Under the pieces are notes generated by a model. That model was not told the DNA's origin. It did not search any database and saw only the letters and a list, made by a program, of their open reading frames with translations. A stretch of DNA of 8,686 nucleotides from JABWCK01 sp043822385 (GTDB lineage: Archaea > Micrarchaeota > Micrarchaeia > Norongarragalinales > Norongarragalinaceae): assembly GCA_043822385.1 (NCBI GenBank), contig JBDRBT010000012.1:1-8686 (forward strand), read 5' to 3'. Both the position numbers and the translations under genes were made by a program. Numbering within the stretch: the stretch's first letter is position 1; the number at the start of each line of letters is the position of its first letter. Positions 1 through 6,001 of the stretch are shown piece by piece.

Positions 1-221
1 ACGTGAGAATTCATTACGTGGCTTGCTTTCAACTCGCTTTTTTCTTCTAATTGTTCTAGAGCATCGAATACTGCTTTCACGCGCGAGTAAGACGCGTCTA
101 TTCTCTCAGCTTCCATTTTAGCTATTAATGATTGAGAAACGCCTGAAGCTAGTGCTAGTTCGCTTTGTTTCAAGCCGAGTTTCAATCGCCTTGCTTTTAC
201 TTCTGAAACACTTGGAAGCAC
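1..221 (-). CDS. HTH-CBS domain transcriptional regulator, 3' part outside window
   Basis: Reading the minus strand from a GTG at 221-219 gives 73 complete codons before the window edge. An in-frame TGA lies three codons upstream of the GTG and there is no ATG in between, so GTG is the only good start. Residues about 7-60 form a Cro/C1-type helix-turn-helix: the stretch KLGLKQSELALASGVSQSLI is the helix-turn-helix pair typical of the family, followed by AKMEAERIDASYSRVKAVFDA. From about residue 66 the sequence reads ASHVMNS, which looks like the opening of a CBS domain (usually A-x-D-V-M). This order, HTH then CBS, is that of archaeal predicted regulators with C-terminal CBS domains (COG3620 kind). 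CBS pairs bind adenosyl ligands such as AMP, ATP or SAM (family knowledge). It is divergent from metK and shares its promoter region, which suggests it may control itself and metK (inference). The CBS part is mostly unseen, so its completeness is unknown. Confidence 0.8.
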   Translation of the reverse strand, partial: MLPSVSEVKARRLKLGLKQSELALASGVSQSLIAKMEAERIDASYSRVKAVFDALEQLEEKSELKASHVMNSH

Positions 222-222
222 G

Positions 223-238
223 TATTCTAATCAGAATA
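223..238. promoter_or_regulatory. 16-bp inverted repeat, candidate operator of the HTH-CBS gene
   Basis: The bases TATTCT-AATC-AGAATA form an inverted repeat with perfect 6-base arms and a 4-base spacer. It begins one base upstream of the GTG start of the minus-strand HTH-CBS gene and covers the place where transcription would start if the TATA core at 254-261 is used leftwards. A further GAATACG at 266-272 is the exact reverse complement of CGTATTC at 221-227. The position fits an autoregulatory operator; binding is inferred, not shown. Confidence 0.45.
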
Positions 239-253
239 ATAAGAACAACAAAG

Positions 254-261
254 TATTTAAA
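254..261. promoter_or_regulatory. TATA-like core shared by metK (+) and HTH-CBS gene (-)
   Basis: TATTTAAA on the plus strand reads TTTAAATA on the minus strand, the classic archaeal box A. On the plus strand the preceding bases ACAAAG are purine/A-rich like a BRE, and initiation about 26 bases on (near 284) would give metK a leader of roughly 20 bases that contains its ribosome binding site. On the minus strand initiation near 231 would give the HTH-CBS gene a leader of about 10 bases. It is the only good TATA-like element in the 82-base gap. Confidence 0.55.
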
Positions 262-287
262 CTAGGAATACGCTTATTTCTTTCTTA

Positions 288-293
288 GAGGTG
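288..293 (+). promoter_or_regulatory. Shine-Dalgarno site of metK
   Basis: GAGGTG lies 10 bases before the ATG at 304 and matches the anti-Shine-Dalgarno core. It fixes the metK start. Confidence 0.7.
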
Positions 294-303
294 TTGTTTT
301 AAA

Positions 304-1458
304 ATGAGTAAAGTGTTGTTCACATCGGAATCCGTTACTGAAGGCCACCCGGATAAAGTGTGTGACCAGTGCAGTGACGCTATTCTTGACGCTATTTTGG
401 AAAAGGATTCTAAAGCAAGGGTTGCTGTAGAGTGTTTGACTACAACGGGCATGGTTATGGTTGTTGGAGAAGTTACTACGAGTACTTACGTGGATGTAGC
501 TAGCGTGGTTCGAGGCACATTAAAAAAAATTGGTTACACGAATCCAGAGTTTGGTTTGGATTGTTCTGATTGCGCAGTTTTAACTAGCATTCACGAGCAA
601 AGTCGGGATATTGCTATTGGCGTTGATGTTTCTGAGAAAAAAGAGCAGGGAGCTGGAGACCAGGGGTTAATGTTTGGTTTTGCTTGCAATGAGACTCCCG
701 AGTTAATGCCTTTACCAATTAGCTTGGCGCACAAGCTAACGATGCGTTTAGCTGAAGTTAGGAAAAAAAGTATTTTGGATTGGGTTAGGCCTGACGGCAA
801 AAGTCAGGTGACTGTAGAGTACGTTGATGGAAAGCCTAAGCGTGTGGATGCGGTAGTGGTTTCTGTGCATCATTCTCCTGAAGTTTCTTTAGAGGAAATA
901 AGAAAGCAAGTAATTGAGAAAGTAATCAAGCCTGTTTGCGGCGAGTGGATTGATGACGAAACGAGGTTTTTTGTTAATGCTACTGGTGTTTTTGTTGTTG
1001 GTGGCCCTGAAGCTGATTCTGGGGTTACTGGCCGCAAGATAATTGTTGATACTTACGGTGGTTTCGCTAGGCACGGTGGAGGTTGTTTTAGTGGCAAGGA
1101 CCCTTCTAAAGTGGATAGGAGTGCTACTTATGCTGCGCGTTATATTGCTAAGAACGTGGTTGCTGCTGGTTTAGCTGAAAAATGCGAAGTGCAGTTGTCT
1201 TACAGTATTGGTGTTGCTAAACCAATTAACGTGACTGTAGAGTGTTTTGGTACTAACAAGGTTAGTGAGGAAAAGATTTCTGCTCTTGTTGAAAAGCATT
1301 TTCCTTTAAAGCCTGCTGAAATTATTTCTCACTTGCAGTTGTTGAGGCCTATTTACTTGAAGACTGCTAGTTACGGGCATTTTGGTCGCGAGGATCTTGA
1401 CTTTACTTGGGAGAAGACGGATAAAGCGAAATTATTAAGGAGTGAAGCCGGGTTATGA
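304..1458 (+). CDS. metK: S-adenosylmethionine synthetase, bacterial type
   Basis: The 384-residue product makes S-adenosylmethionine from methionine and ATP in the cytoplasm, releasing phosphate and pyrophosphate; it is the main source of methyl donor. It is the bacterial/eukaryotic family (COG0192), and the length equals that of E. coli MetK. Visible motifs: GHPDK at 14-18 (ATP/Mg site), the GAGDQG signature at 116-121, an aspartate at 238 followed by GRKIIVDTYGG at 243-253, and the glycine-rich loop GGGCFSGKD at 258-266 followed by a conserved lysine/arginine stretch. Usual bacterial proteins have alanine where this one has Cys261, an allowed variant. All three sub-domains appear intact. 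The ATG is supported by GAGGTG 10 bases upstream. Most archaea use a distinct archaeal family for this step (COG1812), so the bacterial type here suggests horizontal acquisition, perhaps ancient. The gene is followed after 7 bases by a DedA-like gene, probably on the same transcript. Confidence 0.95.
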   Translation: MSKVLFTSESVTEGHPDKVCDQCSDAILDAILEKDSKARVAVECLTTTGMVMVVGEVTTSTYVDVASVVRGTLKKIGYTNPEFGLDCSDCAVLTSIHEQSRDIAIGVDVSEKKEQGAGDQGLMFGFACNETPELMPLPISLAHKLTMRLAEVRKKSILDWVRPDGKSQVTVEYVDGKPKRVDAVVVSVHHSPEVSLEEIRKQVIEKVIKPVCGEWIDDETRFFVNATGVFVVGGPEADSGVTGRKIIVDTYGGFARHGGGCFSGKDPSKVDRSATYAARYIAKNVVAAGLAEKCEVQLSYSIGVAKPINVTVECFGTNKVSEEKISALVEKHFPLKPAEIISHLQLLRPIYLKTASYGHFGREDLDFTWEKTDKAKLLRSEAGL

Positions 1459-1465
1459 TTGACGT

Positions 1466-1933
1466 ATGATTGATTTTGTTTTGCTTTCCAGCGATTTAAT
1501 TGGAGCTTACGGTTTGCTTGGACTCTTTATTATTACTTTTTTGTCTGCGTCTTTGCTTCCTTTTCCTTCTGAACCTATTTTAGTGTTAGCTTCAACTCAA
1601 TGGAGTTTTGTAGAGATTTTATTAATTGTCACGGTTTCCTCGACTATAGCTGCGTTCATTAATTATTACGTGGGTTTAAAGGGCTTGAGGTTTTTCTTGT
1701 CTCCCCGCGACAAGGATAAAGAAAAGAAGGCTCACGAACTCTTGGAAAAGTACGGGGTTTGGGCGTTAATTGCTTCGCCGTGGATTCCTTTCATTGGTGA
1801 TTTGTTTCCGGTTGTTGCTGGCTTTTTGAAAATGAGTTGGAAAAAGTTTTTCATGGCTATGCTGATTGCTAGAGTAATTAAAACTTCAGCAGTATTGTTG
1901 TTTGGTTTCGTGTTGTTGGATTACTTTTTTTGA
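1466..1933 (+). CDS. DedA/YqaA-like (SNARE-associated family) membrane protein
   Basis: A 155-residue integral membrane protein. Hydrophobic spans lie at about 12-33, 48-69, 98-120 and 131-153, with a highly charged loop (RDKDKEKK) at 81-88. Family marks are LPFPSEP at 31-37, where the acidic residue is conserved in DedA proteins, and the re-entrant motif WIPFIGDLFPVVAGF at 106-120 followed by K-M-S-W at 122-125. The short size is closer to YqaA (COG1238) than to full DedA of about 200 residues. Relatives are membrane proteins, some of which act as lipid flippases or in proton-motive-force and envelope upkeep (family knowledge); the substrate here is unknown. An in-frame TGA two codons upstream of the ATG limits the start. 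No clear ribosome binding site is visible, so translation may depend on metK just upstream. The tail overlaps the convergent pgi gene by 13 bases. Confidence 0.8.
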   Translation: MIDFVLLSSDLIGAYGLLGLFIITFLSASLLPFPSEPILVLASTQWSFVEILLIVTVSSTIAAFINYYVGLKGLRFFLSPRDKDKEKKAHELLEKYGVWALIASPWIPFIGDLFPVVAGFLKMSWKKFFMAMLIARVIKTSAVLLFGFVLLDYFF

Positions 1934-3117
1934 AGTAGTTTCTTGAGTTCTTTCTTGTAGCCTTCTACTGCTGGTTGATTAAACGCGTTTACTTTCAGTA
2001 ATTCAGCGAGTAAAATTACTTCCAGCATTTCAAGTTGCATTAATTCTCCTATTTCCAGCTCGCTTTTTTCTTTTAATTCTATTTCAATGAAGCTTTTTTT
2101 GTTGTTTTCAAGGTCTTTCTTAAAGGCTTGTGCAATCAAATGCATTACGCTTCCAATTTCTCTTCCTTGAAGGCCGGGTACTAAATCGTTATTTTTATTT
2201 TCTGGAATACGCATTTTTTCTTTGAAGTTAGTTGTTACAACCCGGTAGTTTTTGTTGTTTGCTCCTTCTAAGTAAGCTTGAATTGTTGAATGCAAGTCAA
2301 TTGACCCTATTGACAAGGTGGGAATTAATTCCAACTTGTTTTTACCTAGGCTTTCAGCGAATAACTGCAAGTACCATTTGCCTAGTGCTTCCAAGTCTTT
2401 ACTGAAGTAAAATTGGTTGTAAATTATTTTTCTTTCCTTGTAAAACAAGTAGTTTACTGCAGCTAGTTTTGCTGCTTGTTTTAAGCTGGCTTTTCTAGCT
2501 CCTTCAAGCAGTTTTTTAGTGTTTACTCCTGCAAAACTAAGAGGGAAGAGTCCCACGTTAGAGAATACTGAATACCGGCCGCCTATTTTTTCTGGAATGT
2601 AAAGAACGCCGAATCCTTCCTTTATGGCTAGTTTTTCTAGTTTAGATCCCTTGCTGGTGGTAGCAATTACTTTGTTTGCTGGTATTTTTAATTCTTTAAT
2701 TAAGAATTGAAGTAAAGCGATTGTTTCAGTAGTGCTTCCGCTTTTTGTTATTACGTTTAGTAAGAGTTTTTCTTTGCGTGCTTCGTGCAATAATTCGTTT
2801 AAGTAATCCGGGTCTACGGTGTCTGCAAAAAAGAGTGTTTTCTTAGTTCCTACTGCTTTACTTACTGCTATTGTTCCTAAGTTAGAACCGCCTATTCCAA
2901 CAACTATTAGTGCAGTTGCTTTAGCGTGTTTCTTCACTAGAGCGTTGCTTTCCTGCAAGTATTTTTTTTCTTCAGGCAGGAGGATTGACGCGTATTCGCT
3001 GTGCCAGTTTCTTTTTTTCTTTATTTCTTCTAGTTTCTTGATTGTTTTTTCTAGTTTAACGCTTGTTTCTGCAATTTTGTTTTCTTGTAAACGCGTGTTT
3101 TCGAAACTTATTTTCAT
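1921..3117 (-). CDS. pgi: glucose-6-phosphate isomerase (PGI superfamily)
   Basis: The 398-residue product interconverts glucose-6-phosphate and fructose-6-phosphate in glycolysis and gluconeogenesis. It belongs to the classical two-SIS-domain PGI superfamily, of shortened archaeal size (about 400 residues, against about 550 in E. coli), and not to the cupin PGI of Thermococcales. Visible sites: GIGGSNLG at 74-81, the phosphate-binding SGSTTET at 126-132, GGRYS at 179-183 carrying the ring-opening arginine, AESLGK at 254-259 with the probable base Glu255, DLHST at 274-278 with His276, and the C-terminal QPAVEGYK at 381-388 with Lys388. All key residues are present. The N-terminal 35 residues are lysine-rich and probably helical. 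No Shine-Dalgarno site precedes the ATG at 3117; the TATA core at 3145-3152 lies about 31 bases upstream, so the message is probably leaderless or nearly so. The stop lies inside the convergent DedA-like gene. Confidence 0.93.
   Translation of the reverse strand: MKISFENTRLQENKIAETSVKLEKTIKKLEEIKKKRNWHSEYASILLPEEKKYLQESNALVKKHAKATALIVVGIGGSNLGTIAVSKAVGTKKTLFFADTVDPDYLNELLHEARKEKLLLNVITKSGSTTETIALLQFLIKELKIPANKVIATTSKGSKLEKLAIKEGFGVLYIPEKIGGRYSVFSNVGLFPLSFAGVNTKKLLEGARKASLKQAAKLAAVNYLFYKERKIIYNQFYFSKDLEALGKWYLQLFAESLGKNKLELIPTLSIGSIDLHSTIQAYLEGANNKNYRVVTTNFKEKMRIPENKNNDLVPGLQGREIGSVMHLIAQAFKKDLENNKKSFIEIELKEKSELEIGELMQLEMLEVILLAELLKVNAFNQPAVEGYKKELKKLLQKK
1925..1931 (+). terminator. T-tract at end of metK-DedA unit, possible archaeal terminator
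   Basis: Seven consecutive T residues lie within the last two sense codons and the stop codon of the DedA-like gene. Archaeal RNA polymerase can stop at T-runs without a hairpin. The same bases encode the C-terminal lysines of the convergent pgi product, so the run may simply be coding. Confidence 0.3.
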
Positions 3118-3144
3118 TTAACGTTATTCATTACTCTTGACTGG

Positions 3145-3152
3145 TTTTAAAA
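3145..3152. promoter_or_regulatory. palindromic TATA core between pgi (-) and hemK2-like gene (+)
   Basis: TTTTAAAA is its own reverse complement and is the only TATA-like element in the 48-base gap. Counting about 26 bases each way places initiation near 3122 for pgi (start 3117) and near 3175 for the plus-strand gene, where an in-frame GTG lies exactly. Both transcripts would have almost no leader. Confidence 0.55.
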
Positions 3153-3165
3153 TCACTGTTAGCCA

Positions 3166-3783
3166 TTGAATACTGTGGAAAAAAGTTTTTTCAAAGACTT
3201 AGTTTTCGAGACTAGCGATAGTGTTTACGCTCCGCGTGAAGACTCGTTTTTACTTGCTGGCGTAGTTGAAGTTGAAGCTAGGGGTTTAGTTTTGGATGTT
3301 GGTACTGGAAGCGGTATTCAAGGGATTTGCGCTGTTTTAAACAAGAAGGTTTTACGCGTGATTGCGGTTGACGTTAATCCTCAAGCATTAAAGGACGCAA
3401 GTAAAAACGCTGTAAAGGCGGGTGTTGCAAGTAAAATAGTTTTCAGGGAAAGCAATTTGTTTTCTAATGTTGGTGAAAAGTTTGATTGCATCGTATTCAA
3501 TCCTCCTTACTTGCCTACTTCAAGCGAAGAAAAAGTTAAGGGTGAATTGAATGCTGCTCTTGATGGTGGGGTTGACGGAAAAAAAGTTTTGAAAGACTTT
3601 TTAGAAGAGTTTCCAACGTACTTGAAAAAGAATGGCTTTCTGCTTTTATTGTCTTCTTCAGTGAATGATAATGAGTGGGTTGAAAGAGTTTTGCGCAACA
3701 AAAAGTTTGAAACTAGTGTTGTTGCTAGGCAGAAACTTTTTTTTGAGGAATTAATAGTGTTTAAAGCGAGTTATTCTTTGTAG
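3166..3783 (+). CDS. HemK2/Mtq2-type release factor glutamine N5-methyltransferase
   Basis: A 205-residue class I methyltransferase. Motifs in order: VYAPREDSFLL at 20-30, diagnostic of the HemK2/N6AMT1/Mtq2 branch; the SAM-binding loop DVGTGSG at 44-50; the acidic end of strand 2, Asp69; and the catalytic NPPYLP at 112-117, which places the target glutamine amide. LDGGVDG follows at about 132-138, also typical. The family methylates the glutamine of the GGQ motif in release factor aRF1 (known for eukaryotic and some archaeal members); some relatives have other targets. Length matches archaeal members (about 200), which lack the N-terminal domain of bacterial PrmC. An in-frame TAG lies two codons before the TTG at 3166, so the start is either this TTG or the GTG at 3175; the latter coincides with the predicted initiation point and would be a leaderless start. 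The gene overlaps the convergent membrane-protein gene by 13 bases. Confidence 0.88.
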   Translation: MNTVEKSFFKDLVFETSDSVYAPREDSFLLAGVVEVEARGLVLDVGTGSGIQGICAVLNKKVLRVIAVDVNPQALKDASKNAVKAGVASKIVFRESNLFSNVGEKFDCIVFNPPYLPTSSEEKVKGELNAALDGGVDGKKVLKDFLEEFPTYLKKNGFLLLLSSSVNDNEWVERVLRNKKFETSVVARQKLFFEELIVFKASYSL

Positions 3784-4049
3784 TAAGCGTATCCTACTCC
3801 GCAGAGTATTGCCCCAATGAATAAGTCTAGTACTGCGATCAATAGTATTGTAGTCATTGGTCCAGAGAACTGTGTTTTTATTTGATTGCCTATTTGGCTG
3901 CTTTCTTCAGGGTACAGTTGGTTTGCTACTGTTATTTGCGTGTCTATTGTTGATTGAGTTACGAAGTACTGGTTTATTTGACTGAAACCCATGTAAAGCA
4001 TTAGTATTCCTAGAAGAAAGATTCCTTGGTAAAGCATTTTTTTCTTCAT
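3771..4049 (-). CDS. small two-span membrane protein, unknown function
   Basis: I do not recognise this 92-residue protein. It starts with a basic MKKK, has hydrophobic spans at about 8-24 and 66-88, and between them a polar loop of about 40 residues rich in Q, T, S and N. The positive N-terminus predicts both ends inside and the loop outside. The second span contains an acidic residue (Asp75) and several glycines (VLDLFIGAILCGVGYAY), so it may pack against a partner. The start is firm: AAGGTGA lies just before the ATG and overlaps the stop of the upstream HPF-like gene, implying coupled translation. It is the last gene of the minus-strand cluster and overlaps the HemK2-type gene tail to tail. 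No cysteine pair, signal-peptidase site or known motif is visible in the loop. Confidence 0.7.
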   Translation of the reverse strand: MKKKMLYQGIFLLGILMLYMGFSQINQYFVTQSTIDTQITVANQLYPEESSQIGNQIKTQFSGPMTTILLIAVLDLFIGAILCGVGYAYYKE

Positions 4050-4053
4050 TTTT

Positions 4054-4060
4054 TCACCTT
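4054..4060 (-). promoter_or_regulatory. Shine-Dalgarno site overlapping upstream stop codon
   Basis: The minus strand reads AAGGTGA, whose last three bases are the TGA stop of the HPF-like gene. It sits 4 bases before the ATG of the small membrane protein, an arrangement typical of translational coupling. Confidence 0.65.
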
Positions 4061-4437
4061 TTTGCTTTCGACTTAATTTTGCTTTTCTTTTTTCTGGCTT
4101 CAGTTTCCAGTTCCTTGCTTAACTTGTTTAATGCCAAGTATAATTCCCGGTCGTTAACTGTAGATCGGATTTCAAATCCAGGTAGTTTTACTAAGCCGTG
4201 TAATTCATAAATCCGGGTTTTAGGTTTTTGAGCGCTTTTTACGTTAATGCTTATTGATTCAGCGTCGTTGAATTGCTTCCTGATTTTTTCCAGCATTTTT
4301 TGTGCTTCTTCTTGAATTGATTTTTTGAATAAGTGTTCGTCGTCTGTAAGTCCGGATATTATTACTTCTGCTAGTTCTTCGCTAAAACCAAATATTTGTT
4401 TAGTGTTTTTCCATAAGGACTTAATTTTGTTTTTCAA
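4054..4437 (-). CDS. HPF/RaiA-like ribosome-associated protein (probable)
   Basis: A 127-residue basic protein. Residues about 36-118 resemble the helix-strand-strand-strand-helix half of the HPF/RaiA (sigma-54 modulation) fold: a helix QEEAQKMLEKIRKQF at 42-56, a strand SISINVKSA at 61-69, strands RIYELHGLVKLPG at 75-87 and FEIRSTV at 88-94, then NDRELYLALNKLSKELE at 95-111, which parallels the family's D-M-Y-x-A-I-D-x-L-x-x-K-L-E. The tail is lysine-rich (KKKSKIKSKAKR). Bacterial relatives bind the 30S subunit and keep ribosomes inactive in stationary phase; such a role here is inferred. The first 30 residues are an extension not typical of HPF. The start is TTG, directly after an in-frame TAA, with AAGGGTGA 8 bases upstream. 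It could instead be another small dsRBD-like RNA-binding protein. Confidence 0.6.
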   Translation of the reverse strand: MKNKIKSLWKNTKQIFGFSEELAEVIISGLTDDEHLFKKSIQEEAQKMLEKIRKQFNDAESISINVKSAQKPKTRIYELHGLVKLPGFEIRSTVNDRELYLALNKLSKELETEARKKKSKIKSKAKR

Positions 4438-4445
4438 TTAAAATA

Positions 4446-4453
4446 TCACCCTT
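4446..4453 (-). promoter_or_regulatory. Shine-Dalgarno site for a TTG start
   Basis: The minus strand reads AAGGGTGA, 8 bases before TTG at 4437-4435. The codon just before that TTG is an in-frame TAA, so no earlier start is possible. The 45-base gap to the upstream protease gene otherwise holds an AT-rich stretch with no clear promoter. Confidence 0.65.
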
Positions 4454-4482
4454 GAATGCATTACTTCTTTTTGATTAAAAAA

Positions 4483-6000
4483 CTAGTTGAACCACGGGAA
4501 GGAAATGTTTAGTGCTGGCAAGGCATTGATTAAAATCAGTAGTAATACGAATAAGGATATTGCGAGTGCTATTTTCTTTCCTTTTTCACCGAAAACGTGT
4601 TGCAGTTCGTTTTTAATTATTCGGTGTCCGTCTGTAATGAATATTGGCAGTAAGTTTACTGTTGCTAGAATAAAGTTTAACAAGAACGTCCAGTAAACTA
4701 TTGTTAGTACTACCATCATTAGAGCGTAAATAATGGCGTTTTTAGGTATGTTTTGGAATTGGATTGATGGTACTTGCATGAAGTTAGCGCCTATCCTGCC
4801 TTTTTCATCCAGGAAAATGGTTTTGTTTCCATTGCTTGTTTCTAGAACTAGTTGTTCGCTTGGCGAGTATTGTTTTAATTCGTCTCCTAATTCTTTCACT
4901 GAATTCAAGTGTTTTCCGTTGATTGCGTAAATTACTTCCCCGTCTTTAAGTACGTCTTTGTTTACTGAGAAATCAAAAACTTGTTCAAGCGTAATGCTCG
5001 TTGCAGGAATTTCTTTTTTCCACTCGTTTGTTTCAACGAGTATTTTATTATCGTTGTTTGCTTCATTGAGTAATTTATTGTAGTATTCCGTTTGTGAATT
5101 GAATGACTCGCCGTCTATTGAAGTTATTATTGCTCCAGCGGTTATTCCTTGAATTGTTGAGTTGGTTATTCCTACCCCGCTTACTAGAGTTGGTAGTAGT
5201 GGGGTTAAACTTATCCATAAAGCAAGGAATACTAAGAAAAATAAGAAGTTACTAGTGCTTCCTGCGATTAATACTCTTCTTTTTTTGGTTATTGGTTGTT
5301 TCTCGAATTTTTTTTCGTCAGGTTCCACGAAAGCGCCTATTGGCAGGAAACCGAATAAGAGTGCTCCTGATGACTTGATTTCTATTTTTTCTGCGTAAGC
5401 TAGTACTCCGTGTGCTAGTTCGTGTACTGCCGCAATTATTATTATCGCGATTATTGCTTCGTAAGGCACGGTTACTCCTGGAATTAGTATTGACACGCCT
5501 GCAGGAGTTCCGGGAGTGGTTAGGATGTTGAATGCGTTTTGCGCTAGGCTGTACAAACCTATTCCGAATAATCCTAAAGCGAGTCCCATTATTGTGGTTG
5601 CTTGAGTGCTGAAATTTTCTGGGTTAGTAATCCACGGGAAAATAAAGAATAATGAAGAGATTGCTGCGTAAACTAAATACTTTTTATTTTTTTTGAATAA
5701 GTAATAACCATAAGGCAAGCCGAAGCCTAGTACCAAACCAAAGTCAGCTATTTTTTTTGCTGTTTCACCGTGTTTTTCAGCAATATTCCGCATTAAGTTG
5801 AATCCGTGAGCACCTTTCAATACAAGCAAGCCGTTGTATCCTTCGATTCCAGTTATTTTTTGTATTAACCAGCCGGTTACGCCTAACAAAACTAGTAGGA
5901 TTATTGCTTTAGTAATAACCTCAATTTCACTGAAGGCTATAGCGAAGAATAACGCTATTGAACCAAGTATTAATGCGGTTAAAACCAATTTTTTTTTCAA
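4483..6000 (-). CDS. site-2 protease-type M50 intramembrane metalloprotease with PDZ region
   Basis: A 505-residue multi-span membrane protease that would cleave substrates within the membrane. Zinc site: HELAH at 193-197 in a hydrophobic helix, and NLLPIFITDGH at 449-459, where Asp457 is the third zinc ligand of the family. AGSTSNF at 246-252 corresponds to the conserved AGP-x-x-NF after the active-site loop, with serine in place of proline. Spans are likely near 7-22, 30-48, 108-124, 134-158, 181-203, 243-266, 421-447 and 476-497. Between the last catalytic segments, residues about 272-410 hold one or two PDZ-like domains (GITAGAIITSIDG at 285-297; DGEVIYAINGKHLNS at 353-367), which usually gate substrate access. 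The large PDZ insertion resembles archaeal S2P/RseP-like enzymes. The start is TTG at 6000, with AAGGA 7 bases upstream inside the end of the MBF1-like gene; the reading frame stays open further up, so a longer product is possible but has no better start. Confidence 0.9.
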   Translation of the reverse strand: MKKKLVLTALILGSIALFFAIAFSEIEVITKAIILLVLLGVTGWLIQKITGIEGYNGLLVLKGAHGFNLMRNIAEKHGETAKKIADFGLVLGFGLPYGYYLFKKNKKYLVYAAISSLFFIFPWITNPENFSTQATTIMGLALGLFGIGLYSLAQNAFNILTTPGTPAGVSILIPGVTVPYEAIIAIIIIAAVHELAHGVLAYAEKIEIKSSGALLFGFLPIGAFVEPDEKKFEKQPITKKRRVLIAGSTSNFLFFLVFLALWISLTPLLPTLVSGVGITNSTIQGITAGAIITSIDGESFNSQTEYYNKLLNEANNDNKILVETNEWKKEIPATSITLEQVFDFSVNKDVLKDGEVIYAINGKHLNSVKELGDELKQYSPSEQLVLETSNGNKTIFLDEKGRIGANFMQVPSIQFQNIPKNAIIYALMMVVLTIVYWTFLLNFILATVNLLPIFITDGHRIIKNELQHVFGEKGKKIALAISLFVLLLILINALPALNISFPWFN

Positions 6001-6001
6001 T

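Noticed and set aside
222..303. SAM riboswitch in front of metK
   Set aside because: The predicted leader is only about 20 bases and shows no helices; too short for any known SAM riboswitch class.
2819..3121. Open frame of 100 codons on the plus strand
   Set aside because: It lies wholly opposite pgi, whose catalytic motifs are intact. The translation is a run of S, F and L without a ribosome binding site.
5162..5398. Open frame of 78 codons on the plus strand
   Set aside because: Opposite the M50 protease region that contains the conserved AGSTSNF segment; composition is that of a shadow frame.
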